The translations under genes and the position numbers were made by a program. A stretch of 64,000 nucleotides of DNA from positions 1,239,501 through 1,303,500 of the forward strand of contig NZ_CP053538.1 of NCBI RefSeq assembly GCF_013137895.1, in the 5' to 3' direction. Within the stretch, counting starts at the first letter, position 1, and each line of letters starts with the position of its first letter. The DNA is from Hymenobacter taeanensis. Its GTDB lineage: Bacteria > Bacteroidota > Bacteroidia > Cytophagales > Hymenobacteraceae. Below the pieces are notes generated by a model that was given only the letters and a program-made list of their open reading frames with translations, was not told where the DNA came from and ran no database searches. Shown piece after piece: positions 25,133 to 33,714 of this stretch.

Positions 25133-26242
25133 CTAGGCTACACTGGGCCCGGTAGGTAGCGGGTAGGTATTAGCCAGGGCAGTGTGTGGGCGGGGCTTGC
25201 GGGCGGGGGCAGGCTTATCAAACACCACCAGCATTTCCTGCTCGCTGAGCAGAGCCATACCCTCGGCCCGGTCTAGGTGCGGGAGGTGGGGCACGTCGAG
25301 CAGGCGCTCCAGCTGGTCGGCGGGCGTGAGGCTGTCGTGCGCCTGAAACAGTGCATTGCGCCAGCGGTAAATGGCAATGGTGCCGTCGAGGTCCATGGTG
25401 GGGCCAGCCAGAATAAACAGGTCGGTGCCCTGCTGCCTGATTTCCCGGATGCCCATACCGCGCAAATCCAGGAAGTGCTTTTTATAGAGCTTATGCTCAC
25501 CCCCTTCCAGCTCACCTAGCCGGAGCCTGCCCTTTTTGTATTCCTCAGGCCTGATTTCCAACACTATGGCCCAGCCGTGCAGCACCGGTCCCCGCAGCCC
25601 CAGAAACAGGCGGCCATCGGGAGAGGCAGCCAGGCCTTCAATATCAAGGCCATTGTCTTTAGCGGGTACCTTCAGGGCCGGGCCCAGGTGGGCATCCTTG
25701 GCCAATACTTTCAGCAGTTCATTGGTGCCGTTCTTGTCGCCGCGCAGTTGGGCAGCGCGCAAGGTTTGCCCACTGGCCGTGGGGTGCTTAGCGGTTTTGC
25801 ACAGCTCGTAGTCGCCGGATTTGGGGTTGCGCACCAGCGGTATGCGGGCCAGCAAGCAGCGGTTAGGCGCCACTACAATCTTGGCCAGCCGCTTGATTTG
25901 CTTGGCAACAGTAGGCTCCTCGGGTTTGGCGTTTTTACGCTTGATGCTGTGCGAGCCCAGCACCCAGAGGTAATTTTCGGCTTCACCCATGCCCTCCAGG
26001 TCTATCTCCTCCGTAGCTTTCTCGGGTAAGTCAACCAGCTCCGAGAGCTTGTAGCTGCAGTGCTGCCCAAAGCTGCGGGGGCCCGTACGACGCAGGCGCT
26101 CCAGAGTGGTTCGCTCATCGCAGCAGAGCCAGAGGTTGTCGCCGGTGAGCACGGCCGCCGAAAGCCCGTCGCGCACATCGTTGCCGTTGGGGTTTTGACT
26201 CAGCTTAGGGTCAAAGTGCAGAATATAGGTACGGGCTGGCAT
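25133..26242 (-). CDS. DUF3616 domain-containing protein
   Basis: 369 residues without a signal peptide. The layout fits the DUF3616 family: DGLSAAVLTGDNLWLCCDE near the N-terminus, IDLEGMGEAENYLWVLGSHS near 79-98, LDIEGLAASPDGRLFLGLRG near 200-220 and LDRAEGMALLSEQEMLVVFD near 325-345. These DxEG.. blocks recur as in beta-propeller proteins (compare the esterase-like phytase and SMP-30 type repeats). A 7-residue charged insert (IKRKNAKPEE) interrupts the second block. Function unknown. Confidence 0.8.
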   Translation of the reverse strand: MPARTYILHFDPKLSQNPNGNDVRDGLSAAVLTGDNLWLCCDERTTLERLRRTGPRSFGQHCSYKLSELVDLPEKATEEIDLEGMGEAENYLWVLGSHSIKRKNAKPEEPTVAKQIKRLAKIVVAPNRCLLARIPLVRNPKSGDYELCKTAKHPTASGQTLRAAQLRGDKNGTNELLKVLAKDAHLGPALKVPAKDNGLDIEGLAASPDGRLFLGLRGPVLHGWAIVLEIRPEEYKKGRLRLGELEGGEHKLYKKHFLDLRGMGIREIRQQGTDLFILAGPTMDLDGTIAIYRWRNALFQAHDSLTPADQLERLLDVPHLPHLDRAEGMALLSEQEMLVVFDKPAPARKPRPHTALANTYPLPTGPSVA

Positions 26243-26401
26243 ACGAAGAGGGGAGTGAGAGCAGTAGCCTACAAACGGCTGAGCTCCGTAGCGGGTTGTA
26301 AGCCGGGAGCCGCCACTTGCTAGCCTAGGGCCAGAAGGGCAGGCAGTAGCCTAGCGCAGCCGTTCCCCCTCCGGCTCTACTGGCTGCTCACCTCTACTGG
26401 C

Positions 26402-26908
26402 CTAGCCTTTGGCGCTGCAGCTGCGGCGTATCTTCTCCAGGCGCTGCACCAAGTCACGCACCACGGCTTCATCGGTGGTATACACGGGCATCTCTAGCGT
26501 GGTGCTGTCGTTTTTGCCGGGCGGGCGGCGGGTTATTTTTATTTCGTAGTAGTGGCGGTTCTTCTCTTCATCGTGGGCAGGAGCGTAGGTAAGGGCCGTT
26601 ACCTGACTCCACTCTACTCCCAGGCGCAGCTCAAACTCTACTTTATCATCAGACTTCACGGCCCAGTCGGCGCCGTTTTTCTGGTGGCTGACCTGAAACG
26701 CCCCAGACGCGCTGCCGTCGCGGCGGTACTTTCTTATCACTTCCGTAAAGTGGCAATTGCTGAGCTGGGCACGCACCTCCGTGGCCGGCTCATCGGGGTT
26801 GCGAGCCAGTTCATTGAGGCGGCGCGTGAGAGCCTGCACCTCAGGTGTAGATTGGGCCTGGGCACTGGCACCAGCCAGCAGTAAACCAGCTAAGAAGGTC
26901 TTTTTCAT
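26402..26908 (-). CDS. Secreted protein of unknown function
   Basis: 168 residues. A signal peptide MKKTFLAGLLLAGASAQAQS is cleaved after AQA. The mature part is helical at first (VQALTRRLNELARNP) and then beta-rich (ADWAVKSDDKVEFELRLGVE, YYEIKITRRPPGK), ending in a helix DEAVVRDLVQRLEKIRRSCS. No catalytic motif is visible and I do not recognise a family. Probably periplasmic. Neighbours give no hint. Confidence 0.65.
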   Translation of the reverse strand: MKKTFLAGLLLAGASAQAQSTPEVQALTRRLNELARNPDEPATEVRAQLSNCHFTEVIRKYRRDGSASGAFQVSHQKNGADWAVKSDDKVEFELRLGVEWSQVTALTYAPAHDEEKNRHYYEIKITRRPPGKNDSTTLEMPVYTTDEAVVRDLVQRLEKIRRSCSAKG

Positions 26909-27056
26909 CAGAATGAACCGTTAACGTGACAGCTAATCTTCCGTGGCTGGCCACAAGCCCCCACGGCAACAGCACGCCAGATGCATCATCCTGATAAAGA
27001 GTTGCCTGGGGGGCCTGGGCTCCGGCTAAAGTTTGCTATTCCTGTATCTTGGGCGC

Positions 27057-27845
27057 ATGCATAGCACACCGCAAGTTGTCTGGATTACGGGGGCCTCTGC
27101 CGGCATTGGCGAGGCTTTAGCCCATGAATATGCCCGCCAGGGTGCACGCCTGATTCTCTCAGCCCGTAACCAAGAGGCTCTTGAGAAAGTAGCCGCCGCC
27201 TGCGCCCCCGCCGAGACCTTGGTAGTGCCCCTGGACTTAGCACAGCCCGCTAGTTTTGCGGGGGCCATTCAGGAGGTGTTTGCGCACTACGGCCGCCTAG
27301 ATGTGCTCCTTAATAACGGCGGTATCAGCCAACGCTCTTTGGTCCTCGAAACCAGTCTTAGTGTAGATCGGCAACTTATGGAGGTTAACTACTTTGGCAC
27401 AGTAGCCCTGACCAAAGGCGTATTGCCCCATCTGCTGCAGCAGGGCTCCGGGCGCATAGCCGTGGTAAGTAGTTTAGTGGGCAAGTTCGGGACGCCCTAC
27501 CGCTCAGCATATGCGGCCTCCAAGCACGCGCTACATGGGTTCTTTGATTCTCTGCGGGCAGAGCTAACGGACACCGGCGTGGGGGTTACCATCATCTGCC
27601 CTGGTTTTGTGAAAACCGGGGTTTCGGTGAATGCCCTCACGGGTGATGGCACCCCGCTCGGGACGATGGATGAGGCCACGGCCAAGGGCCTGGCCCCTGC
27701 GGAACTCGCCCGCCAAGCTAGCCGGGCCATTGCGCAAGGCCGCAATGAGGTATACATCGGGGGCCGCGAAACATGGGGAGTGCTTCTAAAGCGGCTGGCA
27801 CCCGGCCTGTTCAGCAAGTTCCTGAGTAGGGCCAAAGTGCGCTAG
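27057..27845 (+). CDS. Short-chain dehydrogenase/reductase (SDR)
   Basis: 262 residues from ATG 27057; a TTG 24 bp upstream is less likely. The N-terminal cofactor motif is WITGASAGIGEALAHEYARQ (TGxxxGIG), with NNGG near 90, the catalytic Ser in VVSSLVGKFG (about 139), Tyr in YRSAYAASKHAL (about 152) and Lys four residues later. The classical SDR active site is thus complete. The Arg in LSARN favours NADP(H). Relatives in Bacteroidetes are annotated DltE/YqjQ-like reductases; substrate unknown. A TATCTTGG sequence four bases upstream of the ATG is one mismatch from a TAnnTTTG box. The stop codon TAG is embedded in a CTAGGCCA octamer (27842). Confidence 0.9.
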   Translation: MHSTPQVVWITGASAGIGEALAHEYARQGARLILSARNQEALEKVAAACAPAETLVVPLDLAQPASFAGAIQEVFAHYGRLDVLLNNGGISQRSLVLETSLSVDRQLMEVNYFGTVALTKGVLPHLLQQGSGRIAVVSSLVGKFGTPYRSAYAASKHALHGFFDSLRAELTDTGVGVTIICPGFVKTGVSVNALTGDGTPLGTMDEATAKGLAPAELARQASRAIAQGRNEVYIGGRETWGVLLKRLAPGLFSKFLSRAKVR

Positions 27846-27860
27846 GCCACGTAAGCGGGC

Positions 27861-28277
27861 TTACTTGTTGGCTTTGCGGGCGCGCATCTGCTCCTGCACC
27901 TGGCGCTGCTTTACTTTCAGCTTCTGGTATTGCGAGGCCGTGAGCACCTGTTGTAGTTCTTTATCGGAGTTGGCATTAATGCGCTTTAGCTCGGCCATCA
28001 TGGCGGGGCGGTTGGCGCTGTACTGGCGCTGGGCTGCATTGGCTTTCTCAGCCGTTTCCGTAAAAATGGCACGCACCTGCTTGGGCTGGTCTCCGGTTAG
28101 GTTGAGCTCATCCGTCAGCACGTCGGTTAGGTCGCGGGCGGCCGAGGAGGCCACCACGGGAGCGGGTGCGGGAGTGGCCTCCGACTTTGCCGCCGGAATA
28201 TTCCGGTTACGCCGGGCGCAGCTAGAGGCAAGGGTGGTAGTGAGGGCCAGGGCGAGGAGTAATCGGGCAGCAGACAT
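27861..28277 (-). CDS. Putative lipoprotein with a helical LTxxQ-like domain
   Basis: 138 residues from ATG 28275-28277, where a lipoprotein signal begins (SAARLLLALALTTTLASSC, Cys at about 20). The mature region is nearly all helix: LTDVLTDELNLTGDQPKQVR.., with ELNLT.DQ..QV and VLTASQYQKLKVKQRQVQEQ resembling the paired LTxxQ motifs of CpxP/Spy-type periplasmic proteins. That suggests a stress-related chaperone-like role, but the match is loose. The C-terminus is Lys/Arg rich. Convergent with the SDR gene, only 15 bp away. Confidence 0.65.
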   Translation of the reverse strand: MSAARLLLALALTTTLASSCARRNRNIPAAKSEATPAPAPVVASSAARDLTDVLTDELNLTGDQPKQVRAIFTETAEKANAAQRQYSANRPAMMAELKRINANSDKELQQVLTASQYQKLKVKQRQVQEQMRARKANK

Positions 28278-28356
28278 AGTACAACAGGGTGCGTGTGCCT
28301 CCGCATACGCGAAAACCATACTGCACGGTTATACCGCCCTTGGCCACCGGTATCCT

Positions 28357-30402
28357 CTACCCCACCGCCACCGTAGCCGCCGCTCCCGAGCGCACAGCGG
28401 GGTTGCTGGTTTTCAGGTGTTGGGCCGTGTAGTGAGCCAGGGCCATGATGGTAAGCATAGGGTTCACCCCGCTACAAGCCGGAAAAGCCGAGGCATCGGC
28501 CACGTACAGGTTGCCTACTTCGTATAGCTCGCCGGTGGGGCTAGTAGGGTGGGTACCTGCGTCGCCGCCCATGCGGCAGGTGCTCATTTGGTGGGCGCTA
28601 TAGAGACTGAACTGGTTGGGCTTCCAGCCCAGGTGCGGCAGCTGCTCCAGCACCTCCGGATTTTGGGCCACCCCGTTTCGGGCGTGCAAAATGGGTAGTG
28701 TGCCGTGGGGCAAATACACAGCATCGGCGCCGGCAGCCACGTGAATTTCGGCGGCAGCACGTACCCCCTGCAGCAGGTGGTTGCGGTCGAAGTCACTGAG
28801 CACGTAGTCGATGAGTGGAGCGCCGTGCTTATCTACCTTCACGCAGCCCCCATCCCGGTCACGGGTGAGCACAATGAACGAGCCCAGGTGGGCCGCTTGG
28901 CGCATCATGTCTTTGTGCTGCTCGCCAGAGCGCCAAGGCAGCACCATGGCCATCAGGCCGCTGTGGGCCGGCGGCGTTTCCAGCTTCACGCCAAAGTTGG
29001 TACCGTCCAGCATCGTGAAGCAGTCATTCACCACCGACATCATGGGCCCGTGCCACGGATTGATGGCGTGTGCATAGTGCGCTGAAACTGCCACCGTGGG
29101 GTGCAGGTGCAGGTGCTCCCCAATGTGTGGGTGCTTCAGGCCACTGCGCAGCAGCAAGGCGGGCGTCTGAATAGAGCCTCCCGCCACCACTACCCGCCGG
29201 GCCCGCACCGTTACGCGCATCGCGCGCCCATCAGCCGTGGTGTGCACGGCCTCGGCACCGGTGGCTCGGTTACCAGCAATAGTAATGCGCTCCACGTGGG
29301 TGTCGGTCAGCAGGCGGGCGCCGTGGTTGTAGGCCTGTTGCAGATAGGTATTGAGGGTGCCTTGCTTCACGCCGTGCCGGTCGCCGAAGCAGCTGTAGCC
29401 CAGCCCCTGAAAGTGTTGCTCGGTATCGGTGAGGCCCTTCTCATTGCGCGGAATCAGCTTTACCTCCTGGCCTAGCTTAGTAGAGCCATCCCAGAGCGCC
29501 TGGTTTTGGCCGTTGTGGCGCTGGTAGTCAATGTTCACGCTCAGGGCCCTGCTCACGGCATCGAGGCTCTTTTTGAAATCAAGCGAAGTGAAATGCGGCA
29601 CTTGGTGCTCCCGGGCCCACTCTTGCAGCACATAGTCGGGGGTACGGAAAGCGCCGGCCCAGTTTACGGTGGTGCCCCCGCCCAGGCATGAGCCCGCCAG
29701 CAGGGCAATACCACCATCCTGGGTGCTAATGGCACCGCGGCCATCATAGAGGTGGCCTAGCATATCCACTTCGCGCTGGGTAAAGTCGGGGCCGTGGAAG
29801 TAAGGCCCTTTTTCGAGCACCAGCACATCATGGCCGGCGGCGGCCAGCTCGCCGGCTACCACGCCCCCACCGGCACCGCTGCCAATCACCAGCACATCAC
29901 ACTCGTAGGCCACATCCTGGGTAGGTTGCAAGGTTTTGATAGGCCTAGGCGAGTCTACAATATCCTCGGTTTGGGGACCAGGGTAGCCAATATGCTCCCA
30001 CACAAAGTTGCCCTGCTCCGGCGTAGAACTGCCGTAAAATAAGAAGGTGAACAGCTTGCGTAGCGCGTGAAAGCCCTTCCGGAACTGTGGCACGTTGCTG
30101 GCCGCCCAACTTTGCAGCAGCTTCTCGCGCTGCTCTGGGGCCAGCCGGCTAAATGGCCGTAGTGGCCCAAACCAGGTGAGGCCTACGGCGGGCGTTTCCA
30201 GTAGGGTCAGCAACTGCATGAACTCCTTGCGGGCCCCAGTGGGTTGCGCCTCCAGTACCTGAGCAATCTTTTCCAGGTCTACGCCTTCAGAACCGCGCCG
30301 CGTCCAGTAGGTAGAGTCTTCGGCATCATGCCCTGGCACCGCAGGAATAAATGTATCAGCGAGGGCATGCAGCGTGGCGCGTTGGGCTTCAGTGAAAGAC
30401 AT
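28357..30402 (-). CDS. GMC-family oxidoreductase (fatty-alcohol-oxidase-like)
   Basis: 681 residues from ATG 30400-30402 (MSFTEAQRATLHALADTFIP); two further upstream ATGs are possible. The N-terminal helical block (TLHALADTFIPAVPGHD) is like that of long-chain alcohol oxidases. The FAD domain starts CDVLVIGSGAGGGVVAGELA, followed by the ..LLAGSCLGGGTTVNWAGAFR GMC signature. The C-terminal GMC domain has the active-site His in YSAHQMSTCRMGGD and the closing VADASAFPACSGVNPMLTIM with the usual N. It should oxidise an alcohol to an aldehyde. The next gene upstream in the same direction encodes an aldehyde dehydrogenase, so the two may convert a fatty or other alcohol to the acid. Confidence 0.9.
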   Translation of the reverse strand: MSFTEAQRATLHALADTFIPAVPGHDAEDSTYWTRRGSEGVDLEKIAQVLEAQPTGARKEFMQLLTLLETPAVGLTWFGPLRPFSRLAPEQREKLLQSWAASNVPQFRKGFHALRKLFTFLFYGSSTPEQGNFVWEHIGYPGPQTEDIVDSPRPIKTLQPTQDVAYECDVLVIGSGAGGGVVAGELAAAGHDVLVLEKGPYFHGPDFTQREVDMLGHLYDGRGAISTQDGGIALLAGSCLGGGTTVNWAGAFRTPDYVLQEWAREHQVPHFTSLDFKKSLDAVSRALSVNIDYQRHNGQNQALWDGSTKLGQEVKLIPRNEKGLTDTEQHFQGLGYSCFGDRHGVKQGTLNTYLQQAYNHGARLLTDTHVERITIAGNRATGAEAVHTTADGRAMRVTVRARRVVVAGGSIQTPALLLRSGLKHPHIGEHLHLHPTVAVSAHYAHAINPWHGPMMSVVNDCFTMLDGTNFGVKLETPPAHSGLMAMVLPWRSGEQHKDMMRQAAHLGSFIVLTRDRDGGCVKVDKHGAPLIDYVLSDFDRNHLLQGVRAAAEIHVAAGADAVYLPHGTLPILHARNGVAQNPEVLEQLPHLGWKPNQFSLYSAHQMSTCRMGGDAGTHPTSPTGELYEVGNLYVADASAFPACSGVNPMLTIMALAHYTAQHLKTSNPAVRSGAAATVAVG

Positions 30403-30634
30403 AACCGGGCGGGCGGGATGGTGGACTACTCCGGCGGCCATCAAGCAGGCGCCGGGCCCGGATAAGTTCGACAATTTTCCCGAAAACTACTCGGCTTGCA
30501 TACGGAATGGCGAAGTGGTGAAAGGTGAAGTTGTGAATACACAACTGTCGTTACGAGGCACCCCACTGAGCAGCGCCCTCGTCAGGATAGTTCGCTTCAT
30601 AACCTCATCATGCACTCACCACTTTTCACTTAGC

Positions 30635-32080
30635 CTAAAAGAACTTCAGCAGCCAGCCTATCATTTTTTTCACTTTGGGCGTGTAGGGCGGATACATGGT
30701 TTTGATACCCGTGCGGCCCACGCGTTGCTTTAGCACCGATTTCTCGTTACTGAACCCCACAAACCCCGCGAAGCCGTGGGCTTTGCCTAAGCCACTGTTC
30801 CCGAAACCACCGAAGGGTAAATCAGGGTGAGCCAGGTGCAGGATGGTTTCATTGACGCAGGAGCCGCCAGCGGGAATGTTTTGAAGCAGGTAGCGCTGGT
30901 GCTCGTTGTTCTGCGTGAACACATACAAAGCCAGCGGCTGCAGGCGGGAGTTTACAATGGCCGCCGCTTCCAGGAGGGTACGGAAGGTAACTATAGGCAG
31001 TAGCGGGCCAAATATCTCCTCCTGCATGATGCGGCTCTCGGAAGGGGCGCCCTCCAGCAGTGTAGGCTCAATAAACCGCTGGCCGGCATCTACTGTGCCG
31101 CCGAGCAGAATATTGGCTCCCTGGGCCTGGGCATCCTCCAGCAGGCCGGCAATCCGCCGGAAGTGGTGCGCATTCACAATGCGGGCGTACGACTTGGAAG
31201 CCGCTACTCCCTCCCCCTCCGGGTCGTAGAAGCGCTGTACTACCTCCTTAATTTCTTCTACCAGCTTCTCCTTCACCGACTCCTGCACCAGCAAATAGTC
31301 GGGAGCTACGCAGGTCTGGCCGGCGTTAATGCCCTTGCCCCACACAATTTTCTCGGCGGCATCACGCAGGTCGGCGGTGTCATCTACAATCACGGGGCTT
31401 TTGCCGCCCAGCTCCAGCGTTACACTGGCAAGGTGCTCAGCGGCGGCGCGCATCACAATTTTGCCCACCTGTGGGCTACCCGTGAAGAAAATATGGTTGA
31501 AGGGTAGTTTCAGCAGCTCCGTAGCCACGTCTTTGTCGCCCTCCACTACGGTTACTACCGTGGGGTCGAAGATTTCGCGGCACATGCGCGCCAGCAAAGC
31601 AGCCACGGTAGGCGTTATTTCCGAGGGCTTGATAATGCAGGCATTGCCGGCCGCCAGGGCAGAGGCCAGTGGGTCGATGGCCAGGTAAAAGGGGTAGTTC
31701 CAGGGGGCAATGATCAGGCAGACTCCTTTGGGCTCATGCTGCACCCAGCTGCGGGTACCCATTAGGGAGAGGGGCGTGCCTACCACGCGCGGTTCCATCC
31801 ACTGCTTCAGGTGGCGCAAAGTGTGCTTAATCTCTACCTGCGACGACCAGATTTCTGACACGTCGGTTTCGGCGGCGGGCTTCCGAAAATCGGCATACAG
31901 GGCCTGCTGAATGGCAGAGCGGTTGTCGTTGATCCAGCGGCTCAGCTTGCGTAGCCGCATGGCCCTGGCCTCCCACCCTTCCCGGCGCAGGGCCTCGGCA
32001 CGCGCCCGTTGCTGCTGGAAAAGTAGCGGCAGGGACACAGGTTTCGTGAGGGAAGGCGCGGGAGTGACAGTGGTTTCCAT
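30635..32080 (-). CDS. Aldehyde dehydrogenase, class 3-like
   Basis: 481 residues from ATG 32078-32080 (an ATG nine bases upstream is also possible). The NAD-binding and catalytic blocks are intact: PWNYPFYLAIDPL, FTGSPQVGKIVMRAAAEHL, the general-base Glu in VTLELGGKSP and the nucleophile Cys in NAGQTCVAPDYLL. The short length, LPFGGFGNSGLGKAHG near the end and a hydrophobic basic C-terminus (KKMIGWLLKFF) place it near the fatty aldehyde dehydrogenases (ALDH3/AlkH group), whose tails can bind membranes. It lies 232 bp upstream of the GMC oxidase gene on the same strand. Sequential oxidation of alcohol to aldehyde to acid is a plausible joint role. Confidence 0.92.
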   Translation of the reverse strand: METTVTPAPSLTKPVSLPLLFQQQRARAEALRREGWEARAMRLRKLSRWINDNRSAIQQALYADFRKPAAETDVSEIWSSQVEIKHTLRHLKQWMEPRVVGTPLSLMGTRSWVQHEPKGVCLIIAPWNYPFYLAIDPLASALAAGNACIIKPSEITPTVAALLARMCREIFDPTVVTVVEGDKDVATELLKLPFNHIFFTGSPQVGKIVMRAAAEHLASVTLELGGKSPVIVDDTADLRDAAEKIVWGKGINAGQTCVAPDYLLVQESVKEKLVEEIKEVVQRFYDPEGEGVAASKSYARIVNAHHFRRIAGLLEDAQAQGANILLGGTVDAGQRFIEPTLLEGAPSESRIMQEEIFGPLLPIVTFRTLLEAAAIVNSRLQPLALYVFTQNNEHQRYLLQNIPAGGSCVNETILHLAHPDLPFGGFGNSGLGKAHGFAGFVGFSNEKSVLKQRVGRTGIKTMYPPYTPKVKKMIGWLLKFF

Positions 32081-32246
32081 ATATAACATAAAAGAGAAAA
32101 ATTCGGATAAACCGGTGAATTTCAGCCTAATATATCCTGATTGTTCTCAGATAATTCCATCTTTGTACTGGTGTTGGGCGGCTGCCTTACTTCAGGATAC
32201 GCTACGGCGCCCTGTTACGCTTGATTGGCCTGGGAGATGCAAGATT

Positions 32247-32702
32247 ATGCAAGATATTAGTCACCGACTACGGAAGCTATTAGGATTATTAAACAGTTCG
32301 CTGCCTAATTTTTCTGAGGATGAACTGGCCTATAAGCCTGCGCCCGGGCAATGGTCGAAGAAGGAGATTCTAGGCCACCTCATTGACTCAGCCGCCAATA
32401 ACCACCGGCGCTTTGTGCTAAGCCAGCTAAAGCCTGAGCCGCTTCGCATTATTCCATACGATCAAGATCAGTGGGTGGCGCTCTTTCAGTACCAGTACAC
32501 CCCCACCACTGATCTGCTGCAGTTCTGGACCCTGTATAACCAGCAGATTGCTCGCTTGCTAGACCAGCTGCCACCCGCCGCCGCCGCCCACCGCTGTGAG
32601 TTTGATAACGGGTATAGCGTAACGCTACGCTGGCTGGCCGAGGACTACGTGATGCACTTAGAGCACCATGTGCAGCAAATCCTGAACCTTACTTCGGCCT
32701 AA
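32247..32702 (+). CDS. DinB-family protein
   Basis: 151 residues from ATG 32247 (MQDISHRLRKLLGLL); the frame is open upstream but carries no family sequence. The four-helix DinB fold is indicated by YKPAPGQWSKKEILGHLIDS with the first metal-ligand His in LGHL, and by the pair of His in VMHLEHHVQQIL near the C-terminus. Members bind a divalent metal and include thiol transferases (bacillithiol or mycothiol dependent), but most are uncharacterised. The LGH codons read CTA-GGC-CAC and form a CTAGGCCA octamer. It is divergent from the aldehyde dehydrogenase gene. Confidence 0.85.
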   Translation: MQDISHRLRKLLGLLNSSLPNFSEDELAYKPAPGQWSKKEILGHLIDSAANNHRRFVLSQLKPEPLRIIPYDQDQWVALFQYQYTPTTDLLQFWTLYNQQIARLLDQLPPAAAAHRCEFDNGYSVTLRWLAEDYVMHLEHHVQQILNLTSA

Positions 32703-32802
32703 GGGTAGCCCCCGAGAGGCCAGGCCATTGAAAAAAGAATGACCAGCCGGGGCACTATTCAGGGGGCCACAAGCGTTTAGCGAGCTTGCCTTTCGTTTGC
32801 TG

Positions 32803-33612
32803 ATGTTCCGATTACCTGCTGCTGCCTTTGCTCAACGCACCTTGTTCTTCGTTTTGTTGCTGCTCGGCAGTTTAATCGGGCTCTCGGGGCCCGGGGCAGC
32901 ACTTGCTGGCCCTCCCCAGCCTGAACTGCACATCCGGGTAAAGGAAATAGCGCCCGATGTGTTCGTGCACACCTCGTACCGCTACATGCCCGGCGTAGCG
33001 GCGCCAATACCCGCTAATGGGCTGATTGTTAAGACTACCAAAGGGGCTATTTTACTGGATACCGGCTGGGACTCTGACCAAACCCTGCAGTTGCTGCGCT
33101 GGGTGGCCGATAGCCTACACCAGCGGGTACGCATGGTCGTCATCACCCACGCCCACGAAGACCGCATGGGTGGGATGGCGGTGCTGCGGGCCAATAACAT
33201 TAAAGTGGTCAGCAGCCCCATGACTACCAACCGGGCCATTGCCCTTAAACAGGAGGCCCCCACTCCGGCCATTAAGCCTTTCACCGTTATTGAATCAGGC
33301 AAGACCCGGCTGGAGCTGTTTTACCCCGGCCCTGGCCACACCCCCGATAACTTGGTGGCGTGGCTGCCCAAGCAACGCGTGCTCTTTGGAGGCTGCCTGG
33401 TAAGAGACATGGCCGCCGACACCCCCGGCAATATTGAAGATGCCGACCTTAAGAAGTGGCCTGTTGCGGTTAAAACGGTTGCTGACCGTTACCCCCGCGC
33501 CCGTATAGTGGTGCCCGGCCACGGCAATTGGGGCGGTCCTGAGCTACTTACTCACACCCTTGACGTGCTACGCCGCCCTGGCCGCCAGGCCCAAACCGCA
33601 TTAGGCCGGTAA
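32803..33612 (+). CDS. Subclass B1 metallo-beta-lactamase
   Basis: 269 residues from ATG 32803, which begins a long signal peptide (..TLFFVLLLLGSLIGLSGPGA..). Both zinc sites of subclass B1 are complete: His116, His118 and Asp120 in ITHAHEDRMGG, His179 in GPGHTPDN, Cys198 in LFGGCLVRD, and His240 in VPGHGNWGG. The Cys ligand excludes B3 enzymes, and the HxHxD rather than NxHxD start excludes B2. The stretch after the Cys (NIEDADLKKWP) and the final PGHG..GG..LL.HT block resemble VIM- and IMP-type enzymes. It should be periplasmic and hydrolyse beta-lactams, possibly carbapenems; activity and spectrum cannot be read from sequence. No mobile element or resistance gene is adjacent, so it looks like a resident chromosomal gene. 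Confidence 0.92.
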   Translation: MFRLPAAAFAQRTLFFVLLLLGSLIGLSGPGAALAGPPQPELHIRVKEIAPDVFVHTSYRYMPGVAAPIPANGLIVKTTKGAILLDTGWDSDQTLQLLRWVADSLHQRVRMVVITHAHEDRMGGMAVLRANNIKVVSSPMTTNRAIALKQEAPTPAIKPFTVIESGKTRLELFYPGPGHTPDNLVAWLPKQRVLFGGCLVRDMAADTPGNIEDADLKKWPVAVKTVADRYPRARIVVPGHGNWGGPELLTHTLDVLRRPGRQAQTALGR

Positions 33613-33714
33613 CGGCTGGCTTTACTATCTGACGCTGGAAAAGCAAAACCGGCGCTTGGCCTTAGGATAACTACTGCGCTCTGCTACGATGTGCTGTCGT
33701 TTTTCAGTCTTAAC

